DNA of 64,000 nucleotides from Fuerstiella sp. (GTDB taxonomy: Bacteria; Planctomycetota; Planctomycetia; Planctomycetales; Planctomycetaceae): NCBI GenBank assembly GCA_029245955.1, contig JAQWOH010000025.1, forward strand, positions 124,001-188,000, in the 5' to 3' direction. Position 1 is the stretch's first letter; each line of letters opens with the position of its first letter. Positions 57,708-64,000 of this stretch are shown piece after piece. The notes under the pieces are model-generated. The model was not told the DNA's origin. It ran no database searches and saw only the letters and a list, made by a program, of their open reading frames with translations. A program made the translations under genes and the position numbers.

Positions 57708-59060
57708 ATGACAGATCCGGACGGACAACCTGATCCCAATGATGACGTGCAGTCAACGCCGTCCAGAGGGCAGTCGCGAGAATCTTTCTCTCGGTGGCGT
57801 ATCTGCTTTCTGGTCATTGGTGTCGCGGCTGTTGCCTGTGCAGGCCGCTGGTACTGGTCGATCGAATCGGGTCTTGAACACGGTCAACAGGCTGCTGCTC
57901 GCGGGCACTGGAATAAAGCTCGCGATTACCTGGACCGCTACCTGTCGTGGCATCCCGAAGATGCCGCGGCCCGTCTGCTGATCGCTGAAGCACTCGTCAG
58001 GGGGGATGTCCAGGCGGGGGCTGAATCTGTGGATCGGGCGATTGCGCACCTCGCGCGGATTGATGATGACTCACCACTGGCGGCCAAAGCACGACTGCAG
58101 CAGGCCCGTCTTTCGCTGCTGATTCTGCAGCAACCTGCGGCGGCTGAAGCGTTATTGAAACGGTCGCTTGAATTGGAGACGAATTCGCCTGATGCCAATA
58201 TACTGATGTGGAAGCTGTTGGATGTGACAGGGCGTCATATCGACAGTCGAGACTATTTTTGGCGTGCCTACGAGGTGTATGTGCCGTCGGCGCGGCCATC
58301 TTTGCTTCGCGACTGGTTTCTTGCAGAGTTCTATCCGGAATCCGCGAATTCCAGTTTTCACAATGCAATGGGCGCTCGCGCTGTCGGCAAACTTCCGGCG
58401 TCCATCAGTTTGCTGGTGATACTTCGTGAAAGCGAGCCTGAAGCGCATTTTCTGCACGCCGCCCTGGCGTCCTATTATCTGGACAGAGGGCAGCCAAAAT
58501 CGTCACTGGAATTACTGAAGGAAACTCCTGATCTGGCACAGGCAATGACGACACCGTTTTTTGTTTCTGTCCTGTTTCAATCGCTGGTTGATCTGGGCGA
58601 AACTGAAAAAGCAAAGACGTGTTTCAAACAGTTTCCACGGCGTGGGGCCACCAGCTACCTTTACCTGCGTTCCAAAGCCATGTTTCACCACTACGTGCAG
58701 CAGGATGCCGCTGCGGCTGTAGCAGCCTACGAAGAAGCACTTTCGCAGTGGCCGGCAAAGTTTGACTGGGGACTGCTGACGAAACAATCTGAGTGTTTAA
58801 GGAAGGTCGGACGCACGGATGAAGCCGAGCAGGTTCAGGAACGGGTCACACAGCTAACGACTGTCGTTCTTACAGAAGACAAAACCAACGTGCTGCGTGA
58901 CAAACTGCGTAACTTGAATGATCCGGATGTCGCCGGGGAACTGGCTGAAGTTTACACAGAGTTCGGGCTGAAAAGGGAAGCCGTCGCCTGGCGGGAGCAT
59001 CAGAAGAAACTTCTGATGTCCGTCCCGTCCTTGCTTCCTTCGTCCACGTCGGCAAAGTAA
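57708..59060 (+). CDS. TPR repeat protein, membrane-anchored
   Basis: A 450-residue protein with a hydrophilic N-terminus, one span (about 31-48) and then TPR-like helical repeats to the end (AAARGHWNKARDYLDRYLSWHP, AALASYYLDRGQPKSSLELLKE, ECLRKVGRTDEAEQVQERV). It parallels the TPR protein at 50340-51635 in size and topology. Its place right after a CRTAC1 lipoprotein gene suggests a conserved TPR/CRTAC1 partnership; the biochemical role is unknown. Confidence 0.8.
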   Translation: MTDPDGQPDPNDDVQSTPSRGQSRESFSRWRICFLVIGVAAVACAGRWYWSIESGLEHGQQAAARGHWNKARDYLDRYLSWHPEDAAARLLIAEALVRGDVQAGAESVDRAIAHLARIDDDSPLAAKARLQQARLSLLILQQPAAAEALLKRSLELETNSPDANILMWKLLDVTGRHIDSRDYFWRAYEVYVPSARPSLLRDWFLAEFYPESANSSFHNAMGARAVGKLPASISLLVILRESEPEAHFLHAALASYYLDRGQPKSSLELLKETPDLAQAMTTPFFVSVLFQSLVDLGETEKAKTCFKQFPRRGATSYLYLRSKAMFHHYVQQDAAAAVAAYEEALSQWPAKFDWGLLTKQSECLRKVGRTDEAEQVQERVTQLTTVVLTEDKTNVLRDKLRNLNDPDVAGELAEVYTEFGLKREAVAWREHQKKLLMSVPSLLPSSTSAK

Positions 59061-59117
59061 CCTGCGGGGTATGTGTTCACAAACTACTTACTTTCTTTCT
59101 GTCGAAGTGATGTTGCC

Positions 59118-59303
59118 ATGAATCGTTTGTTCAGTTTGGGGTGTCTGTCTTTGCTGTTTACATTTGTTGGATGTGGTGGTGTGGCGGAAGAGGCTCCTCC
59201 CACGGAAGCGCCCGAAATGAGCGCCGAGGAAACTCAAGATATGAACGATCAGATGGAGATGATGAAGAAAATGCAGGAATCCGGCGGTACTGAGTCCAAG
59301 TAG
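59118..59303 (+). CDS. Small putative lipoprotein
   Basis: A 61-residue protein with a lipoprotein signal (lipobox FVGC, Cys19) and an acidic, Met-rich mature part ending in NDQMEMMKKMQESGG. The ATG at 59118 is chosen for the signal; the upstream frame adds an unlikely leader. It follows the TPR gene by 57 bases. Unknown function. Confidence 0.65.
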   Translation: MNRLFSLGCLSLLFTFVGCGGVAEEAPPTEAPEMSAEETQDMNDQMEMMKKMQESGGTESK

Positions 59304-59465
59304 TGCACTGCGGACTGGCATGAGGACCTGCTGTCCCTGTCAGTTGCAAAGGCAGGGCGTCGCGAGGAATCGTCCCCGGACCTCCGGCAGTACACGCTGT
59401 CGCGTGCGTTCAGGCGTGGATCTGTCTCCTGATCGGTTTCGACATGGACAGAGCGACCTTGGTGG

Positions 59466-60416
59466 CTATGCAAAGAAGAATGTTTCTTCCGCTGTTGTAC
59501 GCAGCAGTTGACGGCGTTCTGCGTCCGTGACGAAGTCGATGACGTCGCGAATCAGCCCGATGGACGCCGGGTAATTGTTCTCTCCATCAAGCTGATAGGG
59601 GCAATCACTGGCCCACATCAGTCGATCCGCTCCAAACACTTCATAAAGCCGCTTGATCATCGGAATCAATTCGTGATGAGGCGGCTTTTTTTCACCCAGT
59701 GCGTAGTACGCTGAGATCTTGATTTTGACGTGCCTGTGCTGTGCGAGAGCACACAGTTGATTCACTTCGGCTTCGCGAATCTGTCCGTCTATTCCCACTC
59801 GGCCGAAATGATCAATCACCACCGGGGTGTCGGGGTGTCGCTGGCAGGCCGCAGCGACCTCAGGCAGATTGGCGGGATTGACCAGACAGCACATCGGCTG
59901 CCGTGTTTCAGCCGCTGTCTGCCACATTTCCGTCATGCCATCAGTTTGCAGCCAGTCGGTGATTCCCATGCGCGGCACAATACGGAATCCTGTGACACCC
60001 TGCGCCATAAGCTGTCGCATCGCCCTGCCCGCATTTGGCCGCAGGTCGTCGACCATTCCTACGACGCGAAAGACCGAAGGATGCCGTCGCCACGCATCCG
60101 TCAGATACGAGGTGTCATAGCCGTGGAACAGCGTGTGCTGAATTAATACGACTCGTCCCACTCCGGCGGGACGAGCGACAGCCATCAGTTCGTCGGCTGT
60201 GAAGCTTTTTGGCGCAAGGTCCTCAACTGTCATACCTGGCTGCAGTTTGCTGCGGCTGATGTCCGGCGTCCAGATATGTGAATGGGCATCGATCCACGGA
60301 GCGTCTTTGAAGGCGGCTGCACCAGCGGCGCCTTCAGTACCAAGCACGGACGTTCCCACGGCAGCAACTCCCCCGGCAAGAACAGTTCTGCGCGATACGG
60401 ATGAATCTGAAGGCAT
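59466..60416 (-). CDS. Tat-exported amidohydrolase (amidohydrolase 2 family)
   Basis: A 316-residue exported TIM-barrel hydrolase of the amidohydrolase-2 (PF04909) type. The N-terminus carries a twin-arginine signal (SRRTVLAGG), so it is exported folded, probably with its metal. The metal-site motif appears as WIDAHSHIW, then VVIDHFGRVG and the C-terminal MWASDCPYQ with its catalytic Asp. Related enzymes include decarboxylases and lactonases; the substrate is unknown. The ATG at 60416 is chosen because GGGAG lies 8 bases upstream; 60452 is an in-frame alternative. The gene is divergent from the flagellar operon. Confidence 0.85.
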   Translation of the reverse strand: MPSDSSVSRRTVLAGGVAAVGTSVLGTEGAAGAAAFKDAPWIDAHSHIWTPDISRSKLQPGMTVEDLAPKSFTADELMAVARPAGVGRVVLIQHTLFHGYDTSYLTDAWRRHPSVFRVVGMVDDLRPNAGRAMRQLMAQGVTGFRIVPRMGITDWLQTDGMTEMWQTAAETRQPMCCLVNPANLPEVAAACQRHPDTPVVIDHFGRVGIDGQIREAEVNQLCALAQHRHVKIKISAYYALGEKKPPHHELIPMIKRLYEVFGADRLMWASDCPYQLDGENNYPASIGLIRDVIDFVTDAERRQLLRTTAEETFFFA

Positions 60417-60647
60417 AGCGAATGCTCCCGTGAAAGACTGACGGTCTGACATATGTGTCGATTCTGGGCGGAATAAGACAGCCAAATTTAATCTTCCGGA
60501 CTCGCTGTGTCGAGGCTGCGGGACTTGAGTGTTATCCCTCAGGGAGTGCGGGGAATCACTGCACAGCGGTGCCCGGTCCCCTCCGCGCGAAGCTTTGCGG
60601 GTTGTATTGATTGCACCAGTCACACGACATGTTCCGATTCTGATGAC

Positions 60648-61010
60648 ATGTCTATTCAGACCCCACAAGTTGATCTGCTGACACGTCTGCTTGCTGCTTC
60701 TGAGCAGCGGCAACAGGTGATCAGTAATAACATCGCCAATGTCAATACGCCCGAATATCGGAGTCTGGAACTTCAGTTTGAAAACGCCCTGGCGGCGGAA
60801 ATTACAAGAAAAGAGAAGCCGACAGGAAGTCCTGCAGCGGCTTCCGTAACACACGCACAGGGGCTGGCCGCACGAGCGGACGGCAATAATGTTGATATTG
60901 ATCGGGAACTTGGACTCTTGAACAAGAATGCCATGCTACAACAGTTATATCTGCAGCTGATTGGCACAGATATGAATCAAATGAGACGGGCTATGGAGGG
61001 CGGACCGTAA
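60648..61010 (+). CDS. flgB: Flagellar basal-body rod protein FlgB
   Basis: A 120-residue proximal rod subunit of the flagellar basal body, exported by the flagellar type III system. The rod signature RQQVISNNIANVNTPEYRS (about 21-39) and the C-terminal helix NAMLQQLYLQLIGTDMNQM are present. It is slightly shorter than enterobacterial FlgB but complete. It opens a cluster flgB-flgC-fliE-fliF-fliG in the standard order. The ATG at 60648 is chosen because the frame upstream is non-conserved. Confidence 0.93.
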   Translation: MSIQTPQVDLLTRLLAASEQRQQVISNNIANVNTPEYRSLELQFENALAAEITRKEKPTGSPAAASVTHAQGLAARADGNNVDIDRELGLLNKNAMLQQLYLQLIGTDMNQMRRAMEGGP

Positions 61011-61053
61011 GCGACGGTTGGCAAGAAGTGAAAGACTGAACGGGGGAAGCAAC

Positions 61054-61503
61054 ATGTCGTTGGAAAGAATCCTTTCCGGTATGCAGATCAGTGCATCCGG
61101 GCTGGCGGGGGAACGACTCCGCATGGAGGTCGTGGCGCATAATATCGCCAACGCACATTCGACCAGCACGCCGGGCGGTGGACCGTATCGCCGTCAACGC
61201 GTGAGCTTTCAGTCAGCCATGGATCGGTTTGCGGTGGGGACAGGGCATACTGAAGCCCCGGAACTTGGTGGCGTCCGGATTGTCGGCATCTCGCCGGACG
61301 ACTCTCCGTTGCCACAGATTTACGACCCCGGGCATCCGGATGCACAGGCCGATGGATATGTTTTGATGCCAAACGTGACTTTGCCGCACGAAATGGTCGA
61401 TCTGGTGACCGCTACCCGGGCTTACGAAGCCAACCTGAAGTCGATGGAATCATTTCGGCAGATGGCGGAACAGGCACTGTCACTGTTACGCGGACTGGGG
61501 TAG
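61054..61503 (+). CDS. flgC: Flagellar basal-body rod protein FlgC
   Basis: A 149-residue rod subunit. The N-terminal motif ISASGLAGERLRMEVVAHNIANAHS, broken here by small changes, and the C-terminal DLVTATRAYEANLKSMESFRQM are diagnostic. A GGGGGA ribosome-binding site precedes the ATG at 61054. It polymerises with FlgB, FlgF and FliE to form the rod between the MS ring and the hook. Confidence 0.95.
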   Translation: MSLERILSGMQISASGLAGERLRMEVVAHNIANAHSTSTPGGGPYRRQRVSFQSAMDRFAVGTGHTEAPELGGVRIVGISPDDSPLPQIYDPGHPDAQADGYVLMPNVTLPHEMVDLVTATRAYEANLKSMESFRQMAEQALSLLRGLG

Positions 61504-61617
61504 TCGGTGACACCTTGCTGTCTCTCATTAAGACAGTGTGGCATCTAGTATCTGGCCCTGTTGGGAGCCTGTGGCAGCAAGAATTCTGAGACAGCGAATC
61601 GAGTGATAGTCGAAATC

Positions 61618-61923
61618 ATGGCCTTGCCAATTTCAGCAATTAGTTCAGTCGGAACCAGCTCGTCCACTGCCCAGTCAGCCGGGGTGGGTAAAGGTGGTCA
61701 CGAACTGCCGTTCTCCGATCTGATCAATGACCTTATTCAGGATACCAATAATCAGCAGGGGCGAGTGGAGGAAAGCGTCAAACAGCTGATCACGGGAGAA
61801 ACCGACAGTATTCATGACGTGGTGCTGACTGCTTCACAGGCAGACCTTGCATTTCGTCTGGTGATGGAGATTCGAGACCGTCTGATCGCTTCGTATCAGG
61901 AAGTCATGCGAATGCAGATGTAG
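61618..61923 (+). CDS. fliE: Flagellar hook-basal body protein FliE
   Basis: A 101-residue protein that joins the MS ring to the rod. The family signature is in the C-terminal half: HDVVLTASQADLAFRLVMEIRDRLI and YQEVMRMQM. The N-terminal part is Ser/Gly-rich and variable. The ATG at 61618 fits the usual length of about 100 residues. It is 11 bases upstream of fliF. Confidence 0.92.
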   Translation: MALPISAISSVGTSSSTAQSAGVGKGGHELPFSDLINDLIQDTNNQQGRVEESVKQLITGETDSIHDVVLTASQADLAFRLVMEIRDRLIASYQEVMRMQM

Positions 61924-61934
61924 GGTGAGAATAG

Positions 61935-63494
61935 ATGGCATTGTTCGATACATTCAAACAACAGATTCAGACCCTTTGGAGTCGCTGGACCAACGCGCAA
62001 CGCGCTGGCATCAGTGCAGCTGCAGTTGCGTGCGTCGCTGGCGTGATTGGTACGTTTGTCTGGGCAACTCGAGCCGACTACGTCGTACTGCTGGACCGGC
62101 TTTCACCGCAACGTGCTGCGGAGATGGTGGGCGTACTGGAAACTGCACAGATCGACACTGAACTGAACTTTTCCGGTTCAGCGATTTCAGTCCCTCGCAG
62201 TGACGTCAGTCGGGCACGACTGGCGCTAAGCGATATCTGGGAACCGGACGGAGAGTCCGGTGTCGCCATGTCCGGAGCGTTTCCCGGTTCGCCCAGTGAA
62301 GAGGAAGATCGACGCCGTCGACAACTGGAATCCCGAATCGCGAAGTCCGTTTCACAGATACGAGGTGTTCGCTCAGCGACCGTGCATATCGGCATGCCCG
62401 ATCCTTCACCTTTCGTTGACGAGCAGACGCCGACAACAGCCAGCATCATTATCGATGCTGCTTCTTCCGGCATTACGGCTGCTACTGCGCATAGTATTAT
62501 CTCTATGGTGTCGAGCGCCGTGGAAGGTCTGTCTCCTGACAGTATCTCGCTGATGGACACCGCCGGTCGACAGTTTAACGTGTCCAACGGGATTGGTTCG
62601 ACGATGGACGGCCACCTTGAATACACGCGGCGTGTGGAATCGAAACTGGCTACCAAGGCCCGTTCGATGCTGACACTGCTGCTGGGAGAAGGAATGTCTG
62701 ATGTTGTGGTGACTGCGGAAATTGACTTTCGGGAATCCACAACGACTCAGCAGACATTTGATCCGGACGGCAAGGTTAAGAGAACAGAGAACATTGAAAC
62801 AATAACTCAGACCGGCGGCGTTCTGCCTGGGGGCGCAGTCGGCATCGCTGCCAATACGGGGCAACTGGGTGGCGGTGGCGCCGCCGCTCCCGATGATGCA
62901 TCCTACAAGAAGGAAATCATTTCTGCAGACTATGACAATGCCAGCACGGAAGAAGTGACTCGGGATAACCCTGGAAAGATTATCCGACTGACGGTTGCCG
63001 CTATCGTTGACCTGACACCGCCGGCAGCGGTGCCTGGTGCAGCTGCACCGGCGCCAGTCGCAGCGGCAGTGAACGTCACACAGATTGAAGATATCATCAA
63101 GCAGGCTGTTGGCTACGACGCGGTTCGTGGCGATGAAATTCAGGTCGTGAATGCTGTTCTGGCGGGCGGTCCGCCCGCCGAGGCTGCCCCTGATATCCTC
63201 ACCATGTACCAGCAGTACGAGCCTCTGATTCAGACAGTTGTAACGTCACTGATTGCCGGCATCGCATTTCTGCTGGGCTTCTTGTTGCTGAAGAAGATGA
63301 AACCCGTGTTGGTCGATGATACATCAGGTGAACAGACGCTGACGGTAGAGGAAATGCAGCAACTCGCGGCGCTGTCGGATCAGGCAAAATCAAATCCCGA
63401 AGTGGCGGCGAAGATACTGGCGGCGTGGGTTGGTGCGGAGGAGGAGCAGACCGAGACATCTGATTCGGTGTTGCCTGCTTCCAGGGCGGCATGA
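61935..63494 (+). CDS. fliF: Flagellar MS-ring protein FliF
   Basis: A 519-residue protein forming the membrane-embedded MS ring. The first span is at about 25-45 and a second at about 435-455. The ring-building motifs between them include YVVLLDRLSPQRAAEMV, SVSQIRGVRSATVHIGMPDPSPF and SSAVEGLSPDSISLMD. The cytoplasmic tail after the second span (TVEEMQQLAALSDQAKSNPEVAAKIL) is the FliG-binding part. A Pro/Ala-rich insertion near 350-370 is variable. Complete. Confidence 0.96.
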   Translation: MALFDTFKQQIQTLWSRWTNAQRAGISAAAVACVAGVIGTFVWATRADYVVLLDRLSPQRAAEMVGVLETAQIDTELNFSGSAISVPRSDVSRARLALSDIWEPDGESGVAMSGAFPGSPSEEEDRRRRQLESRIAKSVSQIRGVRSATVHIGMPDPSPFVDEQTPTTASIIIDAASSGITAATAHSIISMVSSAVEGLSPDSISLMDTAGRQFNVSNGIGSTMDGHLEYTRRVESKLATKARSMLTLLLGEGMSDVVVTAEIDFRESTTTQQTFDPDGKVKRTENIETITQTGGVLPGGAVGIAANTGQLGGGGAAAPDDASYKKEIISADYDNASTEEVTRDNPGKIIRLTVAAIVDLTPPAAVPGAAAPAPVAAAVNVTQIEDIIKQAVGYDAVRGDEIQVVNAVLAGGPPAEAAPDILTMYQQYEPLIQTVVTSLIAGIAFLLGFLLLKKMKPVLVDDTSGEQTLTVEEMQQLAALSDQAKSNPEVAAKILAAWVGAEEEQTETSDSVLPASRAA

Positions 63495-63564
63495 GGAACA
63501 CACCAGCCTGGCAGGGAGCCAACGGAGACATTCGCAGTTCAAAATCAACTTCTGACAAATTGTC

Positions 63565-64000
63565 GTGACTGACCGAAAACAACAATCTGTGGCACTATTG
63601 AAATTGCTCGGCGAGGACACCGCCGAAGCGGTGCTGTCACACATGCCTTCTGAATATGCAGACGATATTCGTTCGCAGATCCGGGCCGAATCGGGCTCTG
63701 GTATGAGAACCAGACAGAAACGCGCTCTGCTGAAGGACTTTGAATGGTTCTTTGATTTCGCTCTGAAGTCATCACCGCGAAGCATGAACGTCTTTGACGA
63801 CGAGTCGGCTGATCAGCAGGAAGGTGAGAACGATGAAGCGACGGTGAAGATCCGACTGACCGGCAACGCGATGAAGGACATTCATCTGCTCAGCATTCAT
63901 CAGCTGTCCGGAGCACTGGAGACGGAACAACCGCGAACCATCGCGATTCTGCTGAACAATGTTCCTCCTGAGCTGGCTGCCAATGTGTTGAGTCTGTTCG
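63565..64000 (+). CDS. fliG: Flagellar motor switch protein FliG (5' part, cut by window end)
   Basis: The first 145 codons of FliG, the rotor protein that couples stator force to the MS/C ring. SVALLKLLGEDTAEAVLSHM in the N-terminal FliF-binding domain and TIAILLNNVPPELAANVLSLF in the middle domain are conserved. The start is a GTG at 63565. Between the two lies an acidic stretch (DDESADQQEGENDEA). The remainder lies beyond base 64000. Confidence 0.88.
   Translation, partial: MTDRKQQSVALLKLLGEDTAEAVLSHMPSEYADDIRSQIRAESGSGMRTRQKRALLKDFEWFFDFALKSSPRSMNVFDDESADQQEGENDEATVKIRLTGNAMKDIHLLSIHQLSGALETEQPRTIAILLNNVPPELAANVLSLF

Noticed and set aside
1..64000. tRNA, rRNA or intact insertion sequences
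   Set aside because: No cloverleaf-like T-loop/acceptor pattern, rRNA segment, transposase gene or flanking inverted repeats were found by eye; a tRNAscan or Infernal run would be decisive.

Overview
The window looks like chromosomal DNA of a planctomycete. The evidence is the gene content: three large PVC-type cytochrome proteins (a sorbosone-dehydrogenase-like beta-propeller, HEAT repeats and a C-terminal CxxCH), a DUF1559 prepilin-like protein, two CRTAC1 (FG-GAP plus ASPIC/UnbV) lipoproteins, two ECF sigma factor / Ser-Thr kinase pairs, a kinase fused to a formylglycine-enzyme-like domain, a Minf_1886-family protein and a pepcterm-type CAAX protease relative. Genes are spaced out, operons are short, and GTG or TTG starts are not rare. 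The closest genus cannot be named from the sequence alone.

Layout. 1-5605: a three-gene unit with a MotA/TolQ/ExbB-type channel subunit followed by two single-span, coiled-coil, ExbD/MotB-like proteins; this is the best candidate for a poorly described system. 5606-9100: a 19-bp tandem repeat, an ABC-2 permease without its ATPase, a membrane-anchored nucleotide-sugar epimerase, and cytidine deaminase. 9296-15532: a DUF5009-type acyltransferase-like membrane protein, the first PVC cytochrome protein, a Minf_1886 protein and RicT. 15533-17908: a decayed stretch holding only the C-terminal barrel of a two-partner-secretion transporter. 17909-23768: an HTH-EIIA protein, a PMT/ArnT-type glycosyltransferase, a small membrane protein, an SRPBCC protein and a neutral ceramidase. 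Three parS-like palindromes lie at 20121-21320. 24069-31576: two ECF sigma / kinase pairs on the minus strand. Between them lie a chimeric gene remnant and a cytochrome-c peroxidase pseudogene that has lost its heme motif. 31978-43334: a CAAX protease relative, an unknown membrane protein, the second PVC cytochrome protein, an EF-hand miniprotein, peroxiredoxin, seryl-tRNA synthetase, an M20 dipeptidase and a STAS protein. 43355-49914: the third PVC cytochrome protein (with an extra N-terminal sugar-binding-like domain), a decayed WD40-like gene, two small lipoproteins and an HU protein. 50340-59303: a quasi-symmetrical TPR / CRTAC1 / regulatory-like / DUF1559 / CRTAC1 / TPR / lipoprotein block. 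59466-60416: a Tat-exported amidohydrolase. 60648-64000: the start of a flagellar basal-body operon, flgB-flgC-fliE-fliF-fliG, cut by the window end.

How the parts fit. Much of the window serves the cell envelope and extracytoplasmic catabolism: exported PVC oxidoreductases, ceramidase, amidohydrolase, CRTAC1 lipoproteins and the flagellum. The sigma/kinase pairs and the STAS protein provide signalling. Housekeeping genes (serS, cdd, peroxiredoxin, HU, ricT) are scattered among them. The parS-like cluster suggests proximity to the replication origin. No CRISPR array, tRNA, rRNA or intact insertion sequence was seen.
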